Shown here in pieces: positions 34,067 to 42,939 of a DNA stretch of 64,000 bases. Source of the DNA: Paralvinella palmiformis. Its lineage: Eukaryota > Annelida > Polychaeta > Terebellida > Alvinellidae. The position numbers were made by a program, and so were the translations under genes. The stretch covers positions 124,001-188,000 of the forward strand of contig JAODUP010000583.1 in the NCBI GenBank assembly GCA_025642065.1. Reading direction: 5' to 3'. How positions within the stretch are numbered: position 1 is the stretch's first letter; every line of letters starts with the position of its first letter. The notes beneath the pieces were generated by a model, which saw nothing but the letters and a program-made list of their open reading frames with translations, was not told the origin of the DNA and did no database searches.

Positions 34067-36042
34067 TACTGTCGAAATAAACTCTTTATCCCTACAATAA
34101 GAACAATAATACCACTTAGATAGATAAACCAATCTCCATACTTTGTGTAAGTCGTAAGTCTGTTATGCGTAAGTAAAACATCCACTGGTAAATACGCTTG
34201 TTCATAGAGAGGTGCGTCTGCCTGAATCCTTCCATATGCATCTATATATCCTGTCATTCCTGATACCGTGGATCGCACTAGAGGTCTTCTATTTTCTACT
34301 GCCCGAAATACAGAAACAGTAAAATGTTGTATCGCTTCAATTTTATCTTGGGCCCAATAATCGTTTGATATATTCACCAATATTTCAGCTCCTTCTCGTA
34401 CCATTCGAGCGGCATTAGGGGGAAAACTATCCTCAAAACATATGAGTACTGAAAAAGAAAACTGTGGGTGTTGAAATACAACCCATCGGGAACCAGCTTG
34501 CCAGAAATGAACATCAAAATTTAATAAAACCTGATATATTCCAGGAAAAATATCTTTATAAGGAAAGGTTTCGGTAAAGGGCACAAGTTTTATTTTTCGA
34601 TACGTATCAATTCGTTTACCTGTTGGATCAAACAATACTGCCGCATTATACTCCCTTCTTTCTTTTTCATCTCCCTTTGAATCCAACACAAGTTCATAAT
34701 CATCATTTCCTGTAAGCAACCATGTGCCTATAGTAGTCTGGTATTGCTTAAACATCCTTACTAAACGAGCAAGCGGATATTTTTGGGGATCTTCTTTCCC
34801 CCAACGCCTAATATTAGGAACAAATGCGGTCTCCGGCCAAATAACAAGCTCCGGTTGAGAATTCAACCCCTTATTTGTAAGTGTTGCAAGTCGTTGTAAG
34901 GTTTCTTCATATGCGGCTTTTCTGGGATCGCTGTTATTTTGCACTAATAGTAATTTAACATTTTTCCTATAAGGAGGTTCTTGCAATAATAAGATTTCTC
35001 CGTAACAAACTACAGTCAGTATAGCAATACTAGGCCATACCAATAAGTGCCATGGTTTTTTTGAGGTTTTTTCCTTTGCAAAATAAGAATGATAAAAAAA
35101 CTCTGCTATTCCCATATTTACATAAAAAATAAGAAAATTTACACCCCACACCCCTGTAAAAGAAGATATTTGAATAAGAGGAATCATACGAAATTGACTA
35201 TATCCAGGAGTTACCCATGGAAACGCAGCAAATCCCTGGTGTTGCATATACGCAAAGAGTGTCCACAATAAAGCAGGTACCAAAACCCCACGTACACGAT
35301 AGATAATAACAAGGAGAAGAGGTAAGGATATTATATAATATAGCGAAATAACCCCTACTGCTGCTTGTAAGGATACAAGACTGAATGTAGCAAGCCAATA
35401 ATGGGCTAGTAATGTCACAAATACACCATGCAACACACCAAGAAAGATGGCTCGTGGAAGTGAAACAAAACGTAATATAAAAAATAAAGGAACAAAGGCT
35501 ATCCACGAAAACAACCCCACTCCATTGTGGAAAAAGGGAGATGGAAATGCTGCAGCACTAAGAACAGCTCCCAGCAACACAAACAATGCCGCATACCGAC
35601 GGACCCAGTGGATTATGCATGTCGCACTCAGTAACAATATATATCCACATCCACTGGCAACAAGCAACGGAAGATATCGTACTAATACAGTGATTCGTTG
35701 TTCAGTAATATCAGAATCAAAATGCAACCCTCTTGCAAGCGTAAATCGTTTTACATAATCAAGATTTGCGTTCTTGGCATAAAAATAAGCAAATAAGAGT
35801 AGCAACAGTCCAAGAAAAAACAAACATTCAATAAAAAACCGAATTGAAATATTGTCTTTTCTTTTTAAAAAAAAATATCCCCACCAAGCAATAAGAAAAA
35901 AATGTCCACCTAAAAGCAAATAAAACGCAATATCATCCGAAGAAAAGTCACGCACAGCATAGGGTCCCGATAGCATAAGCAGCACTGTGAGTACTGTTGC
36001 TAAGACGAATGTATAAAAAGACCAAGAATGTAATGATCGCAT
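34054..36042 (-). CDS. lnt: Apolipoprotein N-acyltransferase Lnt
   Basis: Final N-acylation of lipoproteins. 662 residues: a long N-terminal membrane region with about 10-11 segments, including an additional block of four before the usual core, then a nitrilase-like domain. The triad is recognisable: Glu in LVIWPETAFVP, Lys in RKIKLVPFTETFPYKD and Cys in VLICFEDSFP. At 662 residues it is longer than the common roughly 510. One C-terminal membrane segment closes the protein. Lnt implies a Gram-negative-type, diderm envelope. Confidence 0.95.
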   Translation of the reverse strand: MRSLHSWSFYTFVLATVLTVLLMLSGPYAVRDFSSDDIAFYLLLGGHFFLIAWWGYFFLKRKDNISIRFFIECLFFLGLLLLLFAYFYAKNANLDYVKRFTLARGLHFDSDITEQRITVLVRYLPLLVASGCGYILLLSATCIIHWVRRYAALFVLLGAVLSAAAFPSPFFHNGVGLFSWIAFVPLFFILRFVSLPRAIFLGVLHGVFVTLLAHYWLATFSLVSLQAAVGVISLYYIISLPLLLVIIYRVRGVLVPALLWTLFAYMQHQGFAAFPWVTPGYSQFRMIPLIQISSFTGVWGVNFLIFYVNMGIAEFFYHSYFAKEKTSKKPWHLLVWPSIAILTVVCYGEILLLQEPPYRKNVKLLLVQNNSDPRKAAYEETLQRLATLTNKGLNSQPELVIWPETAFVPNIRRWGKEDPQKYPLARLVRMFKQYQTTIGTWLLTGNDDYELVLDSKGDEKERREYNAAVLFDPTGKRIDTYRKIKLVPFTETFPYKDIFPGIYQVLLNFDVHFWQAGSRWVVFQHPQFSFSVLICFEDSFPPNAARMVREGAEILVNISNDYWAQDKIEAIQHFTVSVFRAVENRRPLVRSTVSGMTGYIDAYGRIQADAPLYEQAYLPVDVLLTHNRLTTYTKYGDWFIYLSGIIVLIVGIKSLFRQYYRK

Positions 36043-36108
36043 GAATAAAGCCCTCTCTTATTAAGACTCTCTTTCCCATCAATCTTTTATAGAGAATCGA
36101 ATATATCT

Positions 36109-36124
36109 TATACTATAATTGCAG
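36109..36124 (+). promoter_or_regulatory. -10 element close to the start of the acyltransferase gene
   Basis: TATACT at 36109-36114, with TTTATA 17 bases upstream (36086-36091). Transcription would begin near 36121, about 4 bases before ATG 36125, giving a leaderless or nearly leaderless message. An overlapping TATAAT at 36114-36119 would place it even later. Confidence 0.5.
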
Positions 36125-37372
36125 ATGACACCCAAAAACCTTTTTTATCAACTACACCAATGGAGCTACAATACCATAAGAATTCTTTTTCGTTTTTATC
36201 TAAATAAAAGATACAAAATAAACCTTACACAAAAAAACGTTTTGTATGCAACCCCTCCTCCTTATATTATACTTACTCATTATGCTTCATACTGGGATCC
36301 TTTTCTCCTTAGCGTTACTATTAATAAGACTATTCACTTTATTATTCCCAATACATATTTTAAACAGCCTATAACCAGAAAGATCTTCGCACTTCTGGGA
36401 GTTATGTCTTACACAAAAAACTTGACAGACGCTCATACTATGTCACATATCATGTATCTCCATAAAAAAAAAGCAATCATAGGAATTTTTCCTGAAGGGC
36501 AAGCATCATGGGATGGACGTACCACAACTCCCATCCACTCAACTGCCAAGTTAATCAAAATGTTACATATTCCAGTCTTACACGCCCACATGCAAGGTTC
36601 TTTTCTTAGTCATGGAAGATGGTGCCATGGACATAGAAAAGGAAACATTAACACCGCTATTTCTTATTTTTTATCACCTTCCCTTATTAAAAGAATGAGT
36701 ACTACAAACATTTATTCAAAGCTATGCACGATCATGGAATATGACCAACTAGAAAACCAAAAAACTAAAAAAATACCTTACTATGGAAAATCGCCTGCCC
36801 AATATTTAGAACGATCGCTGTTTGTATGTCCCTCTTGCTATCATATCAACACATTAAAATCAACATATTCACTTCTGTCTTGTCTCACCTGTGGGTACAA
36901 AGTTCGGTACAATCAATATGGTTTATTCGATAAAATATCGCATAATTCTGTTCGTTTTACTACGATGGGGGAATGGAATCAATGGCAACAGCGTTTTCTT
37001 TCTGCGTATCTTTGTAAAGGAACGCCACAGCACATATTTTTTTCTGACAAACATTGTGTATTACAATGCATATCTAACCACAGCACCCGTATCAAAAAGA
37101 AGGGTGCTTTTTCTATTAACAGAAGATATTTATCTTTTACAACTACCAAAAAAGAATATCGATTTCCTATAAGAAAAATCCAAATTGTTCATATTCAAGA
37201 AGATGGATATTTAATGTTTCTCCATAACAAAGCAAAATACATAATAAAAATACGATCTCCGCGTGGATGTATATATAAATATATACTTGCAGTAAGCTTT
37301 TTGCAAAAAACCACACAAAATGTTTGCCAAACAACATCTTATTCTAAAAGAAAAAAGAAAAAAATGCCTTAA
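36125..37372 (+). CDS. PlsC-like acyltransferase with a C-terminal zinc ribbon
   Basis: About 415 residues from ATG 36125; an in-frame TTG lies two codons upstream. The first 200 residues resemble 1-acylglycerol-3-phosphate acyltransferases: THYASYWDPF in place of NHxSxxD (His and Asp are separated by five residues rather than four) and IFPEGQASWDGR as the second block. A zinc ribbon, CPSCYHI...CLTCGYKV, follows (about 235-260), then a beta-rich tail and a very basic C-terminus. Phospholipid synthesis is likely but the spacing change is odd. The combination with a zinc ribbon is unusual. Confidence 0.68.
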   Translation: MTPKNLFYQLHQWSYNTIRILFRFYLNKRYKINLTQKNVLYATPPPYIILTHYASYWDPFLLSVTINKTIHFIIPNTYFKQPITRKIFALLGVMSYTKNLTDAHTMSHIMYLHKKKAIIGIFPEGQASWDGRTTTPIHSTAKLIKMLHIPVLHAHMQGSFLSHGRWCHGHRKGNINTAISYFLSPSLIKRMSTTNIYSKLCTIMEYDQLENQKTKKIPYYGKSPAQYLERSLFVCPSCYHINTLKSTYSLLSCLTCGYKVRYNQYGLFDKISHNSVRFTTMGEWNQWQQRFLSAYLCKGTPQHIFFSDKHCVLQCISNHSTRIKKKGAFSINRRYLSFTTTKKEYRFPIRKIQIVHIQEDGYLMFLHNKAKYIIKIRSPRGCIYKYILAVSFLQKTTQNVCQTTSYSKRKKKKMP

Positions 37373-37414
37373 AGTGATTGACAACCCAAAAAAAAATGGG
37401 GAAAATGATTATGT

Positions 37415-37585
37415 ATGGAAAAGAAAGGAGCATTACAGCGCATACGTTTAAGAAGTAGCGCAAGTAGACATTGTTATTATGCGGTAAAAAATAAAAGGAA
37501 TACGCCAGATAAAATGGAATTTAAAAAGTATGATCCAATAGTTCGCAAACATGTATTGTACCGTGAATCGGGAAAAGCGTCATGA
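37415..37585 (+). CDS. rpmG: 50S ribosomal protein L33
   Basis: 56 residues, too short for ordinary ORF lists. The L33 signature [17 protein letters not shown] and the ending RKHVLYRES are clear. The Cys pairs of zinc-binding L33 are absent, so this is the Cys-negative form. The stop overlaps the rpmB start (ATGA), giving an L33-L28 pair as seen in many bacteria. Confidence 0.96.
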   Translation: MEKKGALQRIRLRSSASRHCYYAVKNKRNTPDKMEFKKYDPIVRKHVLYRESGKAS

Positions 37586-37818
37586 GACAGTGTGTATTAA
37601 CAGGAAAGCGTGCCTCTTTTGGAAAAAATGTATCACATGCACATAACAAAACATCTAAGAAACAAAGTACGAATATTCAAAAGAAAAGAATATATATACC
37701 AGAAAAAAACAAATTTGTGCGCATAAAAGTATCCGCACATGCTATTCGCACAATAGAGAAGATCGGATTACTTCTTTTTTTAAAAAAGAAAGGGCTTCGG
37801 TTGCAAGATATAACTTAG
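37582..37818 (+). CDS. rpmB: 50S ribosomal protein L28
   Basis: 78 residues. Typical start [22 protein letters not shown], then [30 protein letters not shown]. There is no zinc-binding Cys set (only Cys4). It overlaps rpmG and ends exactly where the convergent yidD ends (zero bases between stops). Confidence 0.96.
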   Translation: MRQCVLTGKRASFGKNVSHAHNKTSKKQSTNIQKKRIYIPEKNKFVRIKVSAHAIRTIEKIGLLLFLKKKGLRLQDIT

Positions 37819-38109
37819 TTATTTATGCTTCTTTTTCATATGGGAAAAAGTTTTAAAAAGAGCTCTCATCTGCCTGAAGGTAATATCCTGCGGAACAGGA
37901 TCATACCCACCAGTAAATCGGGCATTACACCGCAGTACACGAAATGTCATGGCAATATAACCTTTCAGCACTCCGTGTTTGCGGACAGCTTCTATGGCAT
38001 ATTGGGAACATGTTGGATGATAAATACAATTTTTTCCAAAGAAAGGAGAAAGTAATAGTTGATAAAGTTTTATAGATAAAACAAAAAATTTGCCAAGTAT
38101 GGTCTTCAT
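37819..38109 (-). CDS. yidD: Membrane protein insertion efficiency factor YidD
   Basis: 96-residue YidD, which assists YidC in inner-membrane protein insertion. The motif CIYHPTCSQYAIEAVRKHG carries the conserved Cys pair, then RCNARFTGGYDPVP; an amphipathic N-terminal helix precedes them. In many bacteria yidD sits between rnpA and yidC; here it is about 19 kb from that cluster, next to ribosomal protein genes. Confidence 0.95.
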   Translation of the reverse strand: MKTILGKFFVLSIKLYQLLLSPFFGKNCIYHPTCSQYAIEAVRKHGVLKGYIAMTFRVLRCNARFTGGYDPVPQDITFRQMRALFKTFSHMKKKHK

Positions 38110-38192
38110 TATTACTGGTATTTATTTTACACCGTACCAGCTAATATGTCGATAGAAAAATAACATGTACAGTACATTCTAAAGGAAAAAAA

Positions 38193-39392
38193 ATGAAAAA
38201 ATCAATGTTAAAACGAGTGTTGCACGCTTACGGGCAACTAAACAAAATAAGCGATCCTGATGTGCTTATCAATCAAATTCTTTACGAAGCAAGAGCGTAT
38301 ACGAATTCTGATGCAGGGTCCATATATATCATGCAGGGAGAATTGCTTATCCCATATAGTGCACAAAATAAGACCTTATCGAAGGACACAATAAATCACA
38401 AGATTTATATAGAAAATATTCATGTACCAATTGGTGCAGAAACAATATCAGGCTATGTTGCAGCAACACATACCACACTGAATATTCATGATGTGTACCA
38501 TTTACCCGAAAACATGCCCTACCAATTTGACTCATCCTTTGATAATTCATTGGGCTATCACAGTACTTCTATGTTAGTAGTTCCTCTGAAGAAAAATTCG
38601 GGCGAGTTAATTGGAGTTTTACAATTAATTAACAAAAAAACTAAACAAGGAAAATCAGTTCCTTTCAAAAGAGATGATGTATTCCTTATAGATTATTTTG
38701 CCAATATCGCATCTATCGCTTTAGAGCATGCCCAATTTACGCGTAGCATGATTACAAGAATGATCAGCATGGCCGAATTACACGATCCCTATGAAACATC
38801 ACAGCATATTAACAGAGTGGCTGGGTATTCAACCGAACTATACACCTCATGGGCAATGAGCAGAAATTTACCAACAAATATTATTGAAAAGAACAGAGAT
38901 ATTATCCGTTTAGCTGCTATGTTGCACGATGTGGGAAAAATAGCTATTTCTGACCTTATTTTAAAGAAAAAAGGAAAAATAACACAAGCAGAGCATCAAG
39001 TTATAGAATCACATACTTGGAAAGGTGCCTTATTATTTAAAGATGCTATCAACGAAATAGAATACGCTGCGATGGAGGTAAGTCTTACTCATCACGAACA
39101 TTGGGATGGGTCTGGATATCCTGGATATGTCGATTCAGTAACAAAAATGCCTCCTAAATCAAAAAAGCCACGTAAAGAAAAGGAAATTCCTCTCTTTGGT
39201 CGTATCACCACTATTTCAGATGTATATGATGCCCTACGTTCCAAACGTGTTTACAAACGACCTTGGGATGAAGATAAAACGCTCACATATATACAGAAAC
39301 GTAAAGGAAAACAATTTGATCCCGAACTTACTGATCTTTTTTGTAACTGTATTAGTTCAATTAACAATATCACTAAGTACTATGAAGATTAG
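38193..39392 (+). CDS. GAF-HD-GYP domain protein, probable cyclic-di-GMP phosphodiesterase
   Basis: 399 residues. A GAF-type sensor (about 15-185; SDAGSIYIMQG, LVVPLKKNSGELIGVLQLINK) precedes an HD-GYP domain (about 200-390). Metal ligands and signature are present: HDVGKIAISD, ESHTWKGA, HHEHWDGSGYPG and the VYDALRSKRVYKRP end. HD-GYP proteins hydrolyse c-di-GMP and typically affect motility or attachment. AAAGGA precedes the ATG. A small palindrome TGTACAGTACA lies just upstream (about 38166-38176). No diguanylate cyclase is seen in the window. Confidence 0.9.
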   Translation: MKKSMLKRVLHAYGQLNKISDPDVLINQILYEARAYTNSDAGSIYIMQGELLIPYSAQNKTLSKDTINHKIYIENIHVPIGAETISGYVAATHTTLNIHDVYHLPENMPYQFDSSFDNSLGYHSTSMLVVPLKKNSGELIGVLQLINKKTKQGKSVPFKRDDVFLIDYFANIASIALEHAQFTRSMITRMISMAELHDPYETSQHINRVAGYSTELYTSWAMSRNLPTNIIEKNRDIIRLAAMLHDVGKIAISDLILKKKGKITQAEHQVIESHTWKGALLFKDAINEIEYAAMEVSLTHHEHWDGSGYPGYVDSVTKMPPKSKKPRKEKEIPLFGRITTISDVYDALRSKRVYKRPWDEDKTLTYIQKRKGKQFDPELTDLFCNCISSINNITKYYED

Positions 39393-39406
39393 ACACTAAT
39401 AGCCAA

Positions 39407-40795
39407 TTATAACGCTTTATACTCGGAAACAAGAGTTTCTATTACTTCTTTCCCATCACCGAAAAGCATTAATGTATTCTCCATCGCAAAAAGAGGATTA
39501 GGAATTCCTGCAAATCCTGGGCTTAAGCTCCGTTTGATTACTATTACAGTTCGTGATTTATCCACATTAAGAATCGGCATTCCTGATACGGGAGTCCCCG
39601 AACTCTCCCTTGCTAGAGGATTAACCACATCGTTGGCGCCAAGAACAATACTCACATCTGTGTTATGAAAAGAGTTATTAATTTGATCTAAATCTTTTAA
39701 TTTTTCATATGAAATATTCTCTTCAGCAAGCAATACATTCATATGCCCGGGCATCCTCCCTGCTACAGGATGAATACCAAATTCAACCGTAATATCATTC
39801 TTTTCAAGCAACTCTGTTAGGGCTCGGACTGCCGATTGTGCACCTGCAACAGCCATACCATATCCAGGTACAATAACAACACGCCGAGCAGTACTCAAAA
39901 GCATTGCTACCTCCTCGGCTGAAGTCGATTTTATTTTTCCTTCGTAAATATCATCCTGTACTAAATCCTGAACCGCTCCCACTCCACCAAATAAAACATT
40001 TGCCAAAGAACGATTCATAGCCTTGCACATAACTCTAGTAAGAATAATACCCGAAGCCCCCACCAAGGAACCAGCCACAATAAGAACAAGATTATTTAAC
40101 ACAAATCCTGTTGCACTCGCGGCAATACCTGAATATGAATTTAAAAGAGCAATAACAATGGGCATATCGGCTCCTCCAATGGAGATAACTAGTAGAATAC
40201 CTAATAGTGATGATATTCCAGCAAGAATCCAAAAAGTTTGAACTGTTGATTGGCCTTGTGTAAAAAGAAAAGCAAGAAATAATATAATAAGAAATAATAT
40301 AATTTTGATAAACTGTTCGCCTGGATATCGTACTGGTTTTTCACTTATAAGTCCTTGTAGTTTGCCAAATGCCACCAAACTTCCCCAAAACGTAACTGCT
40401 CCCACCATTGCCGATATTGCGATAGCTACAAAAAACAACAGTTCATTTGTACGTGACATAAACATACCTGATATCAATAACGAATTACTTGCTACTAATA
40501 CTGATGAAACACCCCCCAAACCATTAAACAATGCCACCAATTGAGGCATGGCTGTCATTTTAATACGAATTGCCAGCGTTGACCCAATAATAGCACCGAG
40601 CACAATGCCTACTATAATCCATTCAAATGAAACTATTCTTTCTGCAACAATAGTAGTGATTACCGCAATAAACATACCTATAGCACCAAGTATGTTTCCT
40701 CGAACTGCGGTTTTAGGATGGCTTAAACCTTTTAATCCTAAAATAAATAATACTACCGCAAGTAAATATAATAAATTTTTTACCGCCTCTGTCAT
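39407..40795 (-). CDS. pntB: NAD(P) transhydrogenase subunit beta
   Basis: Proton-pumping transhydrogenase (NADH + NADP+ to NAD+ + NADPH), membrane domain II plus NADP-binding domain III. 462 residues: about nine membrane segments (to about 255), then the Rossmann-like domain with VVIVPGYGMAVAGAQ, HPVAGRMPGHMNVLLAE and NDVVNPLARE. It is the last of the pntA1-pntA2-pntB operon. Confidence 0.97.
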   Translation of the reverse strand: MTEAVKNLLYLLAVVLFILGLKGLSHPKTAVRGNILGAIGMFIAVITTIVAERIVSFEWIIVGIVLGAIIGSTLAIRIKMTAMPQLVALFNGLGGVSSVLVASNSLLISGMFMSRTNELLFFVAIAISAMVGAVTFWGSLVAFGKLQGLISEKPVRYPGEQFIKIILFLIILFLAFLFTQGQSTVQTFWILAGISSLLGILLVISIGGADMPIVIALLNSYSGIAASATGFVLNNLVLIVAGSLVGASGIILTRVMCKAMNRSLANVLFGGVGAVQDLVQDDIYEGKIKSTSAEEVAMLLSTARRVVIVPGYGMAVAGAQSAVRALTELLEKNDITVEFGIHPVAGRMPGHMNVLLAEENISYEKLKDLDQINNSFHNTDVSIVLGANDVVNPLARESSGTPVSGMPILNVDKSRTVIVIKRSLSPGFAGIPNPLFAMENTLMLFGDGKEVIETLVSEYKAL

Positions 40796-40837
40796 TCTTC
40801 TTAACCTCTTATGCTTCTTCTTTTACTTTTATGCTCT

Positions 40838-41122
40838 TTACCGCTTTCGAAATTTCATCAACATCCTATGAGTTACTACAAAACCACCCACCACATTAAT
40901 TGTCGCACTAATCAACGCCACAACCCCAGCAATAGTTGCCAATATACCTAATCCACCACTTGCAGCAACTAGAGCTCCCACAATAGTAATGCCAGAAATA
41001 GCATTTGAACCAGACATAAGGGGTGTATGCAATGTGGTAGGTACCTTTGTAATCACCTCAAAACCAAGAAACACCGCTATAATAAATACTATAAATAATG
41101 ATGTAATACCCATTTTAATCAC
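40838..41122 (-). CDS. pntA2: NAD(P) transhydrogenase subunit alpha, part 2
   Basis: 94-residue membrane part of the alpha subunit, with three to four hydrophobic helices; the core reads VPTTLHTPLMSGSNAISGI, which is the family hallmark for the proton path. Here the alpha subunit is split into two genes, as in Rhodospirillum and many other bacteria. It overlaps pntA1 by 4 bases. Confidence 0.95.
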   Translation of the reverse strand: MIKMGITSLFIVFIIAVFLGFEVITKVPTTLHTPLMSGSNAISGITIVGALVAASGGLGILATIAGVVALISATINVVGGFVVTHRMLMKFRKR

Positions 41123-42375
41123 CTCTTCCTTTTAACACTTTTTGTTGGATTGGTCTTCTTTTTAACGCCTTGTTTTGAAGCTGTTTTTTTTCTAACCATA
41201 CTCTTTGCGCTAAGCATCTTTCCTTCATCTTTTTTAGGAATAATTGCGTTCCTCCTAAAGGCTCCCTGATGTATAATAAGCGTATTTTGAATAACTTCGT
41301 CATCCATATCAAGTGAAAGATGTTTATTCTTTATAATATGGGTTATAAAATTACATAGATTTTTAGAAAGCATTTGACTGGCATGAGTAGCAATATCAGA
41401 AGCAACATTCAACGGGGCACTAATTATAACACCATTCTTAGTTGTTATCGTCTTTCCCAAAACAGCATCAACACAATTTCCACCACTATCCGCTGAAAGA
41501 TCAACAACCACCGATCCAGGTTTCAATGCAGCGAGCAAGTTTTTACTCACCAGTATTGGAGCTTTTTTTCCAGGAACTGCAGCTGTAGTAATTACTACGT
41601 CGCTTTCAGAAAATATATGCTCCATCTGCACACGTTGCTTACGATAAAAATCCTCATCCATCTTCCGTGCATATCCCCCCTCCCCTTTTACTTGGTCAAC
41701 CTCAAGATCAAATGAAATGAAGCGAGCTCCTAAGCTTTCTACCTGTTCTTTTACCTCGGGGCGGATATCATATGCACTAACAGATGCACCAATTCTTTTG
41801 GCCATTGCAATAGCTTGCAACCCAGCAACCCCCGCACCTATCACAAATACTTTTGCAGGGGAAACAGTACCTGCCGCAGTAATCATCATGGGAAACATTT
41901 TCTTGCTTAGCGATGCAGCCATAAGAACTCCCTTATAGCCAACAACTGACGCTATTGATGAAAGAACATCGACATCTTGAGCTCTTGATATTCTAGGGAC
42001 TAACTCCAAAGCAAATGCAGTCATTTTTTTTCTAACCATAATAGCAAAAACATCTGCGGGTTTGTACGGATTCATAAGACCAATGATAACCGAACCCAAT
42101 TTAAGGTCATTCAAAGCTCTTTTTGTTGTTTCAATATCTGCTGCACCAGATCGTATGGAAACCAAAATATTGACCGTGCGCAATATAACCTTTCGCGATG
42201 GCACTACCTTAGCTCCTTTTTCTACATACATAGCATCCGAATATCCCGCATCACTCCCCGCCTTGGCTTGCAGTATAACTGAAATACCCATTTTTTTTAA
42301 AATCGGTACATGAGCGGGCACAAGCGCGACTCGCTGTTCCCCTGGAAATTGTTCTTTTAAAACTCCGACAAGCAT
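41119..42375 (-). CDS. pntA1: NAD(P) transhydrogenase subunit alpha, part 1
   Basis: NAD(H)-binding domain I, related to alanine dehydrogenase. The ATG at 42373-42375 is chosen because it gives MLVGVLKEQFPGEQRVALVP, the typical beginning, and GGAG lies 5 bases upstream; the 418-residue protein then fits. Motifs: VFVIGAGVAGLQAIAMAKRIG and the VDLSADSGGN loop. After the conserved domain the C-terminus is a basic tail of about 30 residues rich in Lys/Arg (AKSMVRKKTASKQG onward), not normal for this subunit. Operator-like sequences lie upstream at 42444-42483. Confidence 0.95.
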   Translation of the reverse strand: MLVGVLKEQFPGEQRVALVPAHVPILKKMGISVILQAKAGSDAGYSDAMYVEKGAKVVPSRKVILRTVNILVSIRSGAADIETTKRALNDLKLGSVIIGLMNPYKPADVFAIMVRKKMTAFALELVPRISRAQDVDVLSSIASVVGYKGVLMAASLSKKMFPMMITAAGTVSPAKVFVIGAGVAGLQAIAMAKRIGASVSAYDIRPEVKEQVESLGARFISFDLEVDQVKGEGGYARKMDEDFYRKQRVQMEHIFSESDVVITTAAVPGKKAPILVSKNLLAALKPGSVVVDLSADSGGNCVDAVLGKTITTKNGVIISAPLNVASDIATHASQMLSKNLCNFITHIIKNKHLSLDMDDEVIQNTLIIHQGAFRRNAIIPKKDEGKMLSAKSMVRKKTASKQGVKKKTNPTKSVKRKR

Positions 42376-42443
42376 TTGCACTCCTTTACAAACAATACTT
42401 TTACACTGATTAAATTTCGAACCTTTCTCATAAACCAATGCAT

Positions 42444-42483
42444 TACCAATGATTAGTATACAATATATTCTATATCATTGGTA
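42444..42483 (-). promoter_or_regulatory. 10-bp inverted repeat around the pntA promoter (candidate operator)
   Basis: TACCAATGAT (42444-42453) and ATCATTGGTA (42474-42483) are perfect inverted copies 20 bases apart, 30 bases centre to centre (about three helical turns). Between them, reading leftward, lies TATACT (42455-42460), a good -10 for pntA1. A related ACCAATGCAT occurs just before the left arm. It lies in the divergent gap between pntA1 and the glutaredoxin gene. Confidence 0.6.
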
Positions 42484-42568
42484 GTTCTTTGATAGTACTT
42501 TTTTACAGTTGCTCTATATTTCTTCATCACGTATACTATATCCAAATAATGATAAAGGAGTAGACCAT

Positions 42569-42796
42569 ATGGCAATTATTATTTACAGCACGCCTGCATG
42601 CAGCTATTGTACACAGGCAAAGAAATACTTTAGGGAAAATAGAATTCCATTTACAGAATATGATGTGTCCAAAGACCAACGACGTGCAGAAGAAATGGTG
42701 AGAAAGTCAGGACAAACTGGCGTTCCCGTTATTGATATAAACGGAAGAACTATTGTTGGGTTTAATAAAACAGAAATAGAACGCCTTTTACGATAA
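42569..42796 (+). CDS. Glutaredoxin-like thiol-disulfide protein
   Basis: 75 residues from ATG 42569 (AAGGAG upstream). Thioredoxin fold with active site CSYC (in TPACSYCTQAKKYF), the cis-Pro loop GQTGVPVIDI and the family ending VGFNKTEIERLL. Close to the NrdH/Uxx-type glutaredoxins, so it may reduce ribonucleotide reductase or other disulfides using NADPH via a reductase; the divergent NADPH-producing transhydrogenase makes a shared redox control plausible. The longer upstream reading is rejected because it lacks a ribosome site and family similarity. Confidence 0.92.
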   Translation: MAIIIYSTPACSYCTQAKKYFRENRIPFTEYDVSKDQRRAEEMVRKSGQTGVPVIDINGRTIVGFNKTEIERLLR

Positions 42797-42939
42797 TAAT
42801 CTATTTACTGTAGATTTTAAATAAACACCCAATGTTCTTTTGCATACCTAGATCATCTATAACCATCGCCTAAACCAACTTTCGATACTATAGCTATCAT
42901 CTCTCTGTATATAGCCTAACTGCCGTTGCACCACTGTTT

